Below, piece by piece: positions 28,101-34,752 of a stretch of DNA of 64,000 nucleotides. The position numbers were made by a program, and so were the translations under genes. The first letter of the stretch is position 1, and every line of letters begins with the position of its first letter. Where the stretch lies: the NCBI GenBank assembly GCA_964035545.1, contig OZ037766.1, positions 12,347,722 to 12,411,721 of the forward strand, written 5' to 3'. This DNA comes from Bugula neritina. Taxonomy: Eukaryota; Bryozoa; Gymnolaemata; Cheilostomatida; Bugulidae. The notes beneath the pieces were generated by a model. It saw nothing but the letters and a program-made list of their open reading frames with translations, was not told the origin of the DNA and did not search any database.

Positions 28101-31100
28101 CATGCATATAAAGGTAGCCCATGTCCCATATCACCCGAAGTGAACGTACCCATGAAAGAGGAGACGTGAAGAGGTGTGAGGCCAGACTCGGTGGTAGCTT
28201 CTATTAGTGCACCAAACTTCAGCAACAGCTCCACTACTTTGATCCTGTTTTTCTTGCAAGCAATATGCAAAGGAGTGAACCCATTCTATAACATATACAG
28301 CACCACCATGATTCAATTTATACACAGCTATATCTGATGGTAATTATACCCTTTCAAAATTTTTCATTTTAGCCTACGACTTTTTTTTCTAAATAACAAT
28401 AAAATAATGTAATTTTTTGGGCGAAAAAAGCGCACGAGACTTTTTCAAGCTATAAAATATAGCACAATGGAGAAAGGACAATTTAAATGTTAAACCAACA
28501 ATTAAATATGTCCAAACCCACATCCCGGCTCCTAACAGAGAAACGTGAAATACACTCACCAGGGCCCTAGCATTAACATCACAGAGACGGTCAAGAAGAA
28601 GTTTAGCCGTTTTCACATGACCATAGTGCGCCGTGACGTGGAGGGCAGTAAGGTAGTCCACACTCACTTCATTCACATTAGCCTTAGCATGTAGTATGAG
28701 TCTGGCGCAATCGGCATGATCACCTTGGCAGGCCATGTGTAGTGGAGACAACCCATTCTATAACAAACAGCTACTACTTTACAAAGATACAATGATGACA
28801 TACTGGTAAAGTTTTAAACTCATATCCTTATTTTCATAAACATGATTATTTTACGATATTGATTGTAAGAATTTTGTGAATCTAAGTTTAGGACAGAATT
28901 GTACAGTACAGCAATTCTAGTAGTTCTGCTACGGTATGCTAAAGTGTACAATGTAAAGGTCTGTAAATGGTTTACATACTTGTATTAAAATATCAGCTAC
29001 GAAAATTCTAAATATTTATGATTAAGTAAAAGTAACATCAACTCATTAGTTGAAAACAGATCTGCAGTTGAATGGTGCTGCCACTAATCATAGCCTGAGC
29101 ACTACAATCTGCTTGTAATGTAGGGAGGGGAATTATAATAACACTATGTATGCAATGCAGCTCTGGATTACATCTAAACTACGGAAAGAGTTTGAGCATC
29201 ACCTGAAAAGGTCAACAGTTTAGCTGGTAAACTCTATTACAACATTCACCATCACTTAACAAAAGGTATGTATTAGGCCTATAGTGAGGGATATCACTGA
29301 ATTGTCACCCAACAGTAAAGGGCATAAATGGCTTTATATTAAGAGTTGACAAACAACTTCATGGATATACGACAAATTATTCTAAACTACTTCATGCTGA
29401 GAAAAAAATTATTTACAAACAACTGCAAGAAACGCATAACTTTTTTTCTAAAGATGAATAATACAGAAATTTTATTTCCAAATCAATATTTGGGTCCTAG
29501 GTGAACAAGATCACAATATTAAATGATGACAGAAATACATACTCGGGTTTTAGCGGAATGGTCAGCATTGTTCTCTAGAAGAAAGTCTACTACTCGGACG
29601 TAGCCACTTCGGGCAGCGCAGTGTAACGGTGTGAGACCGTCCCGTGTCTGTATATTAATGTAGGCGTCTTTCTCTACGAGTAGCACTATCATAGACAATT
29701 GTCCCCATTTAGCAGCTACGTGCATTGGGGCTATAGCATTCTACAACAGCAAACCTAAGAGTTTAGACAAGAAAAATCTGTTTGAAAAAACTACAACATT
29801 TATTATAAAATATAATAGGAACATATAGAGAAATACATATAGAGAAATATATGCAGAAATATATATAGAAATATATGATGTAGACATATATTTTCCAGTT
29901 TATGCCAACTGTTGTGTAACTGATGTATTATATATAAATCAATGGAAATTGCAGCAGACTATATCAATATTTTATAAATAACTAAATTACTTATAAAATA
30001 TTCCAAGGATAAAACATAACTCCAACCTTGGCTTTATAGTTGACATCTGCTCCCATATCTATCAGCAGTCTGGCAACTGTATGTTTACCATAATGAGAGG
30101 CTATGTGGAGAGGAGTGAATCCACTCTACAACATCAGTAGAATGTATATTAAAGCAACGAATGGGAATACATGACATCATATGTGACATCATACGTGACA
30201 TAACACGGAACAGCCATCAATGAGCATACACCAGTTTACTTGGTTAGTTATGGTTTAATAGTTGAGGTTGTTTGAGTTTTAAAGTGGAAACAGTTTATTA
30301 GCCCATCAAGGAATACCAGCAAAAAGTTAGAGTCCAGTCATTTCTGAACCTGTTGTTTATTGTAATGAAAGTATTAAACATGTTACACCAATGGCTGAGG
30401 TGTTAGAGGAAAATACAAAATGAAACATAGCACATCCATATATGTACAATAAGCATAAAACATCAGTCAGCAAGCAATATGTTGACATGATTACAAGCAA
30501 TGAAAATGTATTAGTAGTCGGATAAAAGCCATGCTTAGCTCTCTCTCAATACACAGTACACAATATTGAGTCAAACTAATATAAACTGACTGCCTATATA
30601 CCGAGTTACAACAAAATACTTTCTCTACATCTCAATCACTCGTGGTAGAAACCATATAAGGTTGTGTCAATAAATATAATATCGTGAAAACACAGTCAAC
30701 AAAAACGCCATGAAGCAGAAACTCAGGTTTAACAGGAATGTAATGAGTAGGTATATTTGGAACATTCCTAAAGTCTCCATAAGACAAAGCTGTTAGATTG
30801 TCATTACATTCTCTGCCATCATTTCTAACCATGCAGTATGAATTGTATTCTTCTAAGATATGCGAGTGTAATACTTATTTTGTATACAAGATTTTTATAG
30901 AGATTTAGAAATTACACCAAAATTTTCTGTACATTACAGGCACCTGAATAGGGTATACAAAAACATAATATCTAGGTATAACAACAACCAGCTCAGCAGA
31001 CAATGAAGTTATGATTACCTTTGTAGTGTCATTGACAAGTTCAACCTGCAGACAGCAACACAGCAAATATGTTTAATGTTATGCAGTGGTAAGGTTACCT

Positions 31101-34100
31101 CACAATGTCTGAAAATTAAGTTGTATGAACAACAGCCATATTCAATGAAGCTATTGGGTAACTACTGGAATATGATTTTTTTATCTGAGCTAAAAAGAAA
31201 AGGTAGTATTACAATCCTTCAGGAAGCAAGTATGAGGAGGCAGGAGCCAACAACTCACCATGGACTCCTGGTCAGCAGTCTCGCTTCTCAGCAACAGCTT
31301 CACGGCACTCACATCGTCCTTCTTGGCAGCAATGTGTAGCGCCGGCAGCTTTACCTTACTACCTTGGCCATACTCTAGCAGAACAGTCACTGCCTTTTCA
31401 CTCTTCTGCTGCAGCGCCACTGCGAGTGGAGTGTATCCTTCCTAAAATACCAGAACAATATCATATACTCTCTGTACCTGAATATACCATATACTTCTAC
31501 AAATACCAACAGCATATGTATAGACATCGCAATGCCGTCACTAAACATATATAAATAAACTGAGAGAACTTATATATATATACAGTACATAGGAGAACAG
31601 GCTGAGCAGCAAGTAGAATATTGTATAATAGTGATTAGAAATGTTTCTCATTGCCTAACACCATCATACTGTATTCACAGCAGTGAGCAATTATGATATC
31701 AGATGTACGTATTGCACATCTACTTACACTCTTCATGCACTCAACAGCTCACGATATTTTAATCAATATTCCAAGTGGACTGCAGCATCTCTAGACTAGA
31801 GAATTATATAGCCGAGCAGAGCTTTCAGTGTTCACATGATTATGCAGTAGAGTCTGGCACAACCTAGTTTAGTAAACTCTATAGTCTATACCCTAGGGAG
31901 GTAATTGAGACAATAGTAACATCTCCTGAATGTCCTATGGCAGCCATATTGGTATTTCATTATAGCGTAATCTAGTAGAAAGTGGCCAACAATTACTCAA
32001 ATGCACTCTACTTCGGGAAAAATCTACCCTCATATTTGATGGTGCTCGTAAATTCTTACCATGACTAAGAGATTAACCAAAGAATTGAGATGAGTAACAA
32101 GAGTTGGCTAGAAAGAAGCTTACTCGAAATCATATTAAATGAAACTTATTAGATTAAATTTGTTAAATAAAATTTATAAAATAAAATGTATTACATGATC
32201 TGTATTAGATAAAAGTTATTTGATGTAAACTGGCTAATAAAACTGTTTTATCTAATCTAACATTAGAAGACTGAGTAAAATGTACCAAGTACATTTGTAC
32301 TGTAATGGAAGGTCATATTGTAGTACTTGTGGGTATTGCCCATGAATTATATTGAATATGATAATTATTCATCACTCTCCATTGCTAGACAGGATATCCT
32401 ATGTATTATACACGGCCAGATATCATATCTTGCATTCCTACGGCAACATACTGTCTATAATTAATGCAATTATAATGATACAAGAAGCTGATGTATACTG
32501 GAAGCTGATGTACAGTGATGCTGCTACTGTTCAATACTTAGTTATCTATTATCAAGCAGAGATTTACTTGATATTACTTGGAGCAAACGAATCCAACACT
32601 TGAAGCATGTGTTTGAATATCTGCTAACATATGTGCTGTAAATAAATACTCCCAGCGTGAATTACACAGCATATACAGACATCAGTTGAGCTGATGATAT
32701 CTTGCTACAGTAACTGCAATACACTATCAGCTAATATATCTCAACCTTGTCCTCAATACCTGTGAAACCATTCAGACCTGCAGGGTTTACAGATGATGTA
32801 GAACTAATACTAGAAATTTATGACCTGTAAATGGTTAAAGATATTTACCTCTGTGGTTAAACTAGGGTCAGCTCCATGGTCCAATAGGAATTTAACGATA
32901 TCTTCTTTGTTTTCTTGGGCTGCCATATAAAGTGGGGTAAAACCCAGCTGAGATTGGGCATTAATTGGACTGCCATGTTCCACTAGAAGTTTGGCCACAC
33001 GAAGTTTCCCTCCAAGAGAGGCAACGTGTAAGGCAGTGTTCCCTTTCTGAAACAGACAACATTTCATGTTACGTTTAGATAATAAGTTAAGCAGGTAACT
33101 GTGCAACTGGTGTAAGCATTGAGAAATTTGTGGAGTATTAAATACCTTGGTGGCAGACTCAACCTTAGCCCCTCTGTTTATCAGCTCCTGTACCAGCTCC
33201 ACATATCCCTCCTTGGCTGCTAAATGCAATGCATTTAGTCCATTCTGTATATAAATAGAGAAATTGCTATGTTGAACATTGCAGACACTACATGCATCAA
33301 GCTAGTTGGTAATTGTGAACCCTTAGATTAAAACATTTGTTTTGTAACCAAATCAATTTATTGAAATTAATAAATAACATACAAGAAAGATACTCCCCCC
33401 CCCCCTCCCTATATGATTGATATTATTGAAATATCATCCCTTATTAGACAATTATTAAATAATGAAACATTTTCTCATCCATTAATTGTGTACAACAAAT
33501 TTAAATATAAAAAATTTCAAGATTGGATGCTTACAGCATTAGAGCAGTTGATGTCTACACCTTGTCTGGTCAGACCATCTATTACCTTCTCTATATCACC
33601 TGACCGAGCAGCTCTGAGAAAGCTAATATTAATATCACTCTGAAAATATACATAGATGACGTGTTTTATACAATAGCAGCAAATCATATAGAGATAACAT
33701 AGATGAAGGAAACTATCCCATGGGAACATTTAGTTTTAAAACGTGTAGTTCAGACAAACTAAACACACTGCACTCATGATATATTACCATTTAGCACACA
33801 ATAAACATCATGGTTGTCTATTTGACCTAAATTACCATAGCTATCACTTTCAACACATATCTCCCATTCAGCATATTGTGAACAGATTCGAGCAGAGATG
33901 TACTTGAACATTTCTTTTGAATCATTATTTAAAGTTCACTAATGGCTAAGCAGGAATAATTAGGTAGATACAAATAGACCGTTTCCTGTATTTCTAATCT
34001 CCTTCATTGACCTAGTTTTACTGTGCTATAACCTGTGCAATTGCAATCTATAGGGAACTTCAACTGCAGTTGTGAACATGCAAAGGTAGCTAACTAATCA

Positions 34101-34349
34101 ATAGATATATTCAACAGTATTTATAAGTCGGAGTGAAATCAAACAGTGCCACTGACTAGGAGTGCGTTGACATGACAAAGAAATGTCTCAAAACTGGTGA
34201 AATAACCTCACAATAATACCTTCTGTAGACATTGTAGACAACAGTTCTTCTACATGTAGATACAAAGACATGCAACAGTATACCTCTAGCAATTAACTAA
34301 CCTTCCCATCAAGTCGAACAACAATACACGCTTTAGACATCTTGTCCAT
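914..34349 (-). CDS. ANK: Ankyrin gene, 56 coding exons, 3' end outside window
   Basis: Membrane-skeleton adaptor: ankyrin repeats bind membrane proteins, and the ZU5-ZU5-UPA unit binds spectrin under the plasma membrane (family knowledge). Fifty-six exons with GT/AG borders join in one frame to 9636 bases, 3212 codons, without a stop. Order: N-terminus, 24 ankyrin repeats (residues 17-808), Ser/Pro-rich linker (809-1704), a novel PG/DG repeat region (1705-2640), proline-rich hinge (2641-2752), ZU5-N, ZU5-C, UPA (2752-3212). The spectrin-contact triplet D-A-R is present in [14 protein letters not shown]. The last exon ends in a donor at 913, so the death domain and tail lie beyond the left edge. 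The protein is much longer than small ankyrins because of the linker and repeat region before ZU5. Introns are mostly 100-900 bases; where no separate entry is given I saw nothing recognisable in them. Exon joins are by eye, with no transcript evidence; alternative splicing is likely. Confidence 0.95.
1441..1669 (-). CDS. ANK: Ankyrin exon 55: UPA domain
   Basis: 229 bases, phase 2 to 0. [50 protein letters not shown] is the domain shared by UNC5, PIDD and ankyrins. Confidence 0.97.
1981..2077 (-). CDS. ANK: Ankyrin exon 54: ZU5-C to UPA
   Basis: 97 bases, phase 1 to 2. [20 protein letters not shown] then SFTTNFSAR; vertebrate FVNECVSFTTNVSARFWL. Confidence 0.96.
2528..2732 (-). CDS. ANK: Ankyrin exon 53: end of ZU5-C
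   Basis: 205 bases, phase 0 to 1. [20 protein letters not shown], then [14 protein letters not shown] and [12 protein letters not shown], matching vertebrate [20 protein letters not shown]. Confidence 0.97.
2877..3088 (-). CDS. ANK: Ankyrin exon 52: ZU5-C
   Basis: 212 bases, phase 1 to 0. [20 protein letters not shown], then [20 protein letters not shown]: second ZU5 domain, very conserved. Confidence 0.97.
3294..3524 (-). pseudogene. Possible piggyBac transposase remnant in an intron
   Basis: In the intron between exons 51 and 52 (3089-4191) a 76-codon open stretch contains YDMLAYSGN, then [17 protein letters not shown]. This recalls the piggyBac transposase pattern [YF]D[FM].[VA]Y[ST]G[KN]....LGL...V...L. 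It lacks the catalytic aspartates and terminal repeats. Chance is possible; if real it is a short dead fragment. Confidence 0.25.
4192..4343 (-). CDS. ANK: Ankyrin exon 51: end of ZU5-N
   Basis: 152 bases, phase 2 to 1. [20 protein letters not shown], then [20 protein letters not shown]. Matches vertebrate [23 protein letters not shown]. Also copied in the array. Confidence 0.97.
4520..4744 (-). CDS. ANK: Ankyrin exon 50: ZU5-N (spectrin-binding)
   Basis: 225 bases, phase 2 to 2. [55 protein letters not shown]. This is the first ZU5 domain, which binds beta-spectrin; the D-A-R triplet known to matter for binding is kept. The exon is the source of many broken copies in the array. Confidence 0.97.
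5485..5614 (-). CDS. ANK: Ankyrin exon 49: lead-in to ZU5-N
   Basis: 130 bases, phase 1 to 2. [20 protein letters not shown] ... NPVFTG, joining in frame to [12 protein letters not shown] as in all ankyrins (vertebrate: [17 protein letters not shown]). Confidence 0.9.
6055..6144 (-). CDS. ANK: Ankyrin exon 48: proline-rich hinge
   Basis: 90 bases, phase 1 to 1, containing [16 protein letters not shown], a plausible SH3- or EVH1-type ligand (inference). Symmetric. Confidence 0.85.
6304..6418 (-). CDS. ANK: Ankyrin exon 47: hinge
   Basis: 115 bases, phase 0 to 1. Starts with half a repeat (VVRVPQGSS), then [20 protein letters not shown], an acidic possible helix. Confidence 0.88.
6522..6676 (-). 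CDS. ANK: Ankyrin exon 46: last PG/DG repeats
   Basis: 155 bases, phase 1 to 0. [20 protein letters not shown], then [20 protein letters not shown]. Ends the repeat region. Confidence 0.92.
6912..7106 (-). CDS. ANK: Ankyrin exon 45: PG/DG repeats
   Basis: 195 bases, phase 1 to 1. [55 protein letters not shown] replaces PG in two units. Confidence 0.92.
7248..7418 (-). CDS. ANK: Ankyrin exon 44: PG/DG repeats
   Basis: 171 bases, phase 1 to 1. [20 protein letters not shown], then [20 protein letters not shown]. Confidence 0.92.
7497..7619 (-). CDS. ANK: Ankyrin exon 43: PG/DG repeats
   Basis: 123 bases, phase 1 to 1. [20 protein letters not shown] then NTQPVFVPE. Confidence 0.92.
7831..7980 (-). 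CDS. ANK: Ankyrin exon 42: PG/DG repeats
   Basis: 150 bases, phase 1 to 1. [20 protein letters not shown], then [20 protein letters not shown]. Confidence 0.92.
8197..8356 (-). CDS. ANK: Ankyrin exon 41: PG/DG repeats
   Basis: 160 bases, phase 0 to 1. [34 protein letters not shown], split Gly at the donor. Confidence 0.92.
8826..8965 (-). CDS. ANK: Ankyrin exon 40: PG/DG repeats
   Basis: 140 bases, phase 1 to 0. [20 protein letters not shown], then [20 protein letters not shown]. Confidence 0.92.
8966..9455. other. ANK: Intron 39/40 with SINE
   Basis: 490-base intron whose larger part is the SINE at 9178-9415; the rest is AT-rich. Confidence 0.6.
9178..9415. repeat. tRNA-derived SINE, copy 1
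   Basis: In the intron between exons 39 and 40. A tRNA-like B box GGTTCAATCCC lies at 9245-9255, followed by a body with GAGCATCCGGTCA and a tail motif CCATCAGGGTTTCTCACAGAGATGG that recurs in copy 2. Edges are approximate. Copy 1 has a degraded A box. Confidence 0.65.
9456..9602 (-). CDS. ANK: Ankyrin exon 39: PG/DG repeats
   Basis: 147 bases, phase 1 to 1. [20 protein letters not shown] then [19 protein letters not shown]. Confidence 0.92.
10172..10290 (-). CDS. ANK: Ankyrin exon 38: PG/DG repeats
   Basis: 119 bases, phase 2 to 1. [20 protein letters not shown] followed by [19 protein letters not shown]: close to the consensus unit. Confidence 0.92.
10612..10801 (-). CDS. ANK: Ankyrin exon 37: PG/DG repeats
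   Basis: 190 bases, phase 1 to 2, the only phase-2 exit in the repeat region. [40 protein letters not shown], then [15 protein letters not shown]. Confidence 0.92.
11266..11292 (-). CDS. ANK: Ankyrin exon 36: 27-base basic microexon
   Basis: Twenty-seven bases, phase 1 to 1, coding KVLNSRRR with split codons at each end. T-rich acceptor (ttttttatttag) and GTAAGT donor. This start (TAAAGG) is the only acceptor here that keeps the frame on both sides. Skipping it also keeps frame. Confidence 0.6.
11420..11602 (-). CDS. ANK: Ankyrin exon 35: PG/DG repeats
   Basis: 183 bases, phase 1 to 1. [40 protein letters not shown], then [15 protein letters not shown] second donor four bases further (start 11416) would break the frame with either downstream exon, so GTAGGT after AAAAA is chosen. 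Confidence 0.9.
12453..12482 (-). CDS. ANK: Ankyrin exon 34: 30-base basic microexon
   Basis: Thirty bases, phase 1 to 1, coding KKKRALWKS between a TAACTAG acceptor and a GTAGTG donor. The KKKR run contrasts with the neutral repeats around it. Its neighbours splice to each other in frame without it, so it is probably an alternative cassette (inference). Confidence 0.65.
12640..12744 (-). CDS. ANK: Ankyrin exon 33: PG/DG repeat
   Basis: 105 bases, phase 1 to 1 (symmetric): [20 protein letters not shown] then [21 protein letters not shown] donor. Confidence 0.85.
   Translation of the reverse strand, partial: VVLSSLTEVRCWLMEVIPRLTLNQQHMLSPLTSI
13512..13656 (-). CDS. ANK: Ankyrin exon 32: PG/DG repeats
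   Basis: 145 bases, phase 0 to 1. Starts [20 protein letters not shown] and holds [20 protein letters not shown]. Confidence 0.92.
13893..14065 (-). CDS. ANK: Ankyrin exon 31: PG/DG repeats
   Basis: 173 bases, phase 1 to 0. Contains [40 protein letters not shown]. The PG position is PAS here, a degenerate unit. Confidence 0.9.
14364..14507 (-). CDS. ANK: Ankyrin exon 30: PG/DG repeats
   Basis: 144 bases, phase 1 to 1 (symmetric). Contains [20 protein letters not shown] followed by [18 protein letters not shown]. Confidence 0.9.
14890..15049 (-). CDS. ANK: Ankyrin exon 29: PG/DG repeats
   Basis: 160 bases, phase 0 to 1. Contains [20 protein letters not shown] and ends [11 protein letters not shown], the Gly codon being split by the intron. 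Confidence 0.9.
15406..15695 (-). CDS. ANK: Ankyrin exon 28: PG/DG repeats begin
   Basis: 290 bases, phase 1 to 0. The first clear repeats: [57 protein letters not shown]. Pattern: hydrophobic strand, PG or AG, S/T, strand, (G)PDG(K), strand, D..G, about 25 residues per unit. I recognise no named domain. Confidence 0.92.
15971..16133 (-). CDS. ANK: Ankyrin exon 27: linker leading into PG/DG repeats
   Basis: 163 bases, phase 0 in, 1 out: [20 protein letters not shown], then an acidic stretch ending [12 protein letters not shown]. The acceptor is a tandem NAGNAG (ending at 16133 or 16130), so one Lys may be optional. Confidence 0.85.
16220..16294 (-). CDS. ANK: Ankyrin exon 26: short basic linker
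   Basis: Twenty-five codons, [20 protein letters not shown] then PTHVQ, phase 0 to 0. A pyrimidine-rich acceptor (tttcttctctaaag) and a GTAAGT donor support it. RKVSRNGSF resembles a basophilic kinase site (inference). Confidence 0.7.
16295..18424. other. ANK: Longest intron (2.1 kb), between exons 25 and 26
   Basis: AT-rich, no exon or transposon recognised. Phase 0 on both sides. Confidence 0.6.
18425..18556 (-). CDS. ANK: Ankyrin exon 25: acidic linker
   Basis: Forty-four codons, phase 0 to 0, containing [18 protein letters not shown]. The donor GTTTGT is weak, which fits optional use. Confidence 0.78.
19169..19249 (-). CDS. ANK: Ankyrin exon 24: linker
   Basis: Twenty-seven codons, phase 0 to 0: [20 protein letters not shown] then RNDQFIE. 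Short, acidic, symmetric; a possible cassette. Confidence 0.8.
19611..21146 (-). CDS. ANK: Ankyrin exon 23: large Ser/Pro/Thr-rich exon (512 codons)
   Basis: By far the largest exon: 1536 bases, phase 0 to 0, residues 1043-1554. It is rich in Ser, Pro, Thr, Glu and Asp and almost surely disordered. Visible repeats: three copies of a P-[LV]-[PA]-S-[ED]-R-S motif, the later spacing 27 residues, in the stretch around 20300-20510. Two YQN[IL]P motifs fit a Tyr-x-Asn SH2-docking pattern (inference). Many Ser-Pro sites near [13 protein letters not shown] at its start suggest proline-directed phosphorylation. Borders: AG before CAAAGC, GTGGGA donor after SPTPK. Skipping it would keep the frame, as with vertebrate giant ankyrin exons, though those lie after UPA. 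Confidence 0.9.
21321..21548 (-). CDS. ANK: Ankyrin exon 22: Ser/Pro-rich linker
   Basis: Seventy-six codons, phase 0 to 0, disordered composition with [20 protein letters not shown] and an acidic tail [13 protein letters not shown]. Confidence 0.8.
22115..22210 (-). CDS. ANK: Ankyrin exon 21: basic linker
   Basis: Thirty-two codons, phase 0 to 0. It contains [19 protein letters not shown], a basic Ser/Thr stretch likely to be phosphorylated (inference). GTGAGT donor. Confidence 0.8.
22648..22722 (-). CDS. ANK: Ankyrin exon 20: linker
   Basis: Twenty-five codons, phase 0 to 0. Peptide contains [14 protein letters not shown]. Good acceptor and donor; symmetric. Confidence 0.8.
23364..23455 (-). 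CDS. ANK: Ankyrin exon 19: linker
   Basis: 92 bases, phase 1 to 0. Peptide [20 protein letters not shown] then [11 protein letters not shown]; no domain. Its position after repeat 24 matches the variable ankyrin linker. Confidence 0.85.
23938..24045 (-). CDS. ANK: Ankyrin exon 18: linker
   Basis: 108 bases, phase 1 in and out, Ser/Thr/Met/Tyr-rich: [20 protein letters not shown] and then [21 protein letters not shown] donor. It is symmetric, so it may be a cassette exon. No domain recognised. Confidence 0.85.
24410..24590 (-). CDS. ANK: Ankyrin exon 17: repeat 24 and acidic exit
   Basis: [20 protein letters not shown] is the terminal capping repeat (vertebrate ALAIAKRLGYISV). It is followed by a linker ending in the acidic run SISDSEEEQ. 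It leaves in phase 1. Confidence 0.95.
24798..24896 (-). CDS. ANK: Ankyrin exon 16: repeat 23
   Basis: Thirty-three codons, [18 protein letters not shown]..., matching vertebrate GYTPLHQAAQQGH. Phase 0 to 0. Confidence 0.96.
25272..25469 (-). CDS. ANK: Ankyrin exon 15: repeats 21-22
   Basis: Sixty-six codons: [19 protein letters not shown]... and [18 protein letters not shown]..., phase 0 to 0. Confidence 0.96.
25470..26369. other. ANK: Intron between exons 14 and 15
   Basis: 900 bases, AT-rich. Open stretches here have no similarity I recognise. Nothing supported. Confidence 0.6.
26370..26567 (-). CDS. ANK: Ankyrin exon 14: repeats 19-20
   Basis: Sixty-six codons: [18 protein letters not shown]... 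and [18 protein letters not shown]..., almost identical to vertebrate ankyrins. GTAAGT donor, phase 0 to 0. Confidence 0.96.
26819..27019 (-). CDS. ANK: Ankyrin exon 13: repeats 17-18
   Basis: Sixty-seven codons, one more than the usual 66: [18 protein letters not shown]... and [18 protein letters not shown]..., with the extra residue in the loop [12 protein letters not shown]. Phase 0 to 0. Confidence 0.96.
27196..27393 (-). CDS. ANK: Ankyrin exon 12: repeats 15-16
   Basis: Sixty-six codons: [20 protein letters not shown]... and [17 protein letters not shown]..., phase 0 to 0. This exon is the source of the broken copies in the tandem array at 45.8, 51.8, 57.1 and 61.8 kb. Confidence 0.96.
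27698..27858 (-). CDS. ANK: Ankyrin exon 11: rest of repeat 13 and repeat 14
   Basis: 161 bases, phase 1 in, 0 out. It completes [18 protein letters not shown] and adds [17 protein letters not shown].... Confidence 0.95.
28150..28285 (-). CDS. ANK: Ankyrin exon 10: repeat 12 and start of 13
   Basis: 136 bases: [20 protein letters not shown]... then [12 protein letters not shown] and a split Gly codon, ending in phase 1 at a GTACGT donor. It is the only intron that cuts inside a repeat body in this domain besides the microexon. Confidence 0.95.
28560..28757 (-). CDS. ANK: Ankyrin exon 9: repeats 10-11
   Basis: Sixty-six codons: [17 protein letters not shown]... and [19 protein letters not shown].... 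DYLTALHV is the diagnostic vertebrate motif at this position. Phase 0 to 0. Confidence 0.96.
29543..29740 (-). CDS. ANK: Ankyrin exon 8: repeats 8-9
   Basis: Sixty-six codons: [14 protein letters not shown]... and [18 protein letters not shown].... The donor is GTATGT after KTR, phase 0 to 0. Confidence 0.96.
29820..29880. repeat. Short tandem repeat (ATATAGAGAAATA type)
   Basis: Imperfect units of 13-17 bases, such as CATATAGAGAAATA, repeated about four times in the intron between exons 7 and 8. Confidence 0.7.
30027..30125 (-). CDS. ANK: Ankyrin exon 7: repeat 7
   Basis: Thirty-three codons beginning [20 protein letters not shown], phase 0 to 0, one full repeat. Confidence 0.96.
30126..31018. 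other. ANK: Intron between exons 6 and 7
   Basis: About 0.9 kb downstream of the 27-base microexon. It holds a short TGACATCATATG-type direct repeat at 30171-30202. No exon seen. Confidence 0.55.
31019..31045 (-). CDS. ANK: Ankyrin exon 6: 27-base microexon in repeat 6
   Basis: Nine codons, VELVNDTTK, between a CTGCAG acceptor and a GTAATC donor, phase 0 to 0. It sits where vertebrate ANK2/ANK3 carry MMVNRTTE before the repeat SGFTPLHIA. Being symmetric and a multiple of three it can be skipped without frame change. Confidence 0.8.
31259..31441 (-). CDS. ANK: Ankyrin exon 5: repeats 5-6
   Basis: Sixty-one codons. It holds [12 protein letters not shown] and the short repeat [13 protein letters not shown], which matches the shortened vertebrate repeat 5/6 junction ([14 protein letters not shown]). 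It ends in DQESM and a GTGAGT donor, phase 0. Confidence 0.95.
31442..32848. other. ANK: Intron between exons 4 and 5 (1.4 kb)
   Basis: AT-rich, with a TATATATATATA tract near 31570 and TTAGATTAA-type inverted repeats near 32150-32260. Nothing coding. Confidence 0.55.
32849..33046 (-). CDS. ANK: Ankyrin exon 4: repeats 3-4
   Basis: Sixty-six codons, two repeats: [13 protein letters not shown]... and [16 protein letters not shown]..., nearly the vertebrate sequence at these positions. Phase 0 to 0. Confidence 0.96.
33146..33244 (-). CDS. ANK: Ankyrin exon 3: repeat 2
   Basis: Exactly 33 codons, one ankyrin repeat ([20 protein letters not shown]...), phase 0 on both sides, with AG acceptor and GT donor. 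Confidence 0.96.
33391..33412. repeat. Homopolymer C tract
   Basis: A run of about 13 C residues followed by TCCCT in the intron between exons 2 and 3. The length is likely variable or hard to sequence. Confidence 0.85.
33535..33639 (-). CDS. ANK: Ankyrin exon 2: repeat 1
   Basis: Thirty-five codons, phase 0 to 0. It begins [19 protein letters not shown], the conserved opening of the ankyrin membrane-binding domain (vertebrate [14 protein letters not shown]). Acceptor and GTAAGC donor are clear. Confidence 0.95.
34302..34349 (-). CDS. ANK: Ankyrin exon 1 (start codon, residues 1-16)
   Basis: Start codon at 34349, peptide [16 protein letters not shown], then a GTTAGT donor in phase 0. A second ATG is three codons downstream. 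The peptide is unlike vertebrate ankyrin N-termini, which vary by promoter. An AG at the upstream end could be a 5'UTR splice acceptor, so an untranslated exon may lie further right. Confidence 0.6.
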
Positions 34350-34734
34350 GATAACAAAATCAGTTACTAAGTTTTACATTTTAAGACAGAATTCGAAAGC
34401 ATAGAATATTGTATATTGCAAAGTACTTCACACAGCTATGTTCAAGTGATCAAAGTGCAATGAATGCTGGAACAATATTGATCTGAGGGAAATAATTAGA
34501 CTAGCCTAACAATGCTAATAAAAAATATAAATTATAATACATAATGCCACAGAAATCAATGGCGGTAATGAACAAAATGCCTGCCCGTGGCTATCGTAAC
34601 TCCACTCACAACTCTTGGATCGGAGTTCTGGAGGCGAAAAGTATTGACTTAATGACTAGATAACATTTGAAAGAGAGTTGGCTAGCCATAGGTTTATACT
34701 GCTATTCTATTCTACTACACTTAGACAAACAAAC

Positions 34735-34752
34735 CTGTTTTGAGCTTGTCAT
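34735..34752 (-). CDS. ANK: Possible alternative first coding exon (MTSSKQ)
   Basis: A start codon at 34752 opens six codons, MTSSKQ, followed by a GTTTGT donor. It ends in phase 0 and so could splice straight to exon 2, which starts in phase 0. It would replace the other candidate start exon at 34302-34349. Ankyrin genes commonly use several first exons. Support is only the ATG, donor and phase. Confidence 0.3.
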
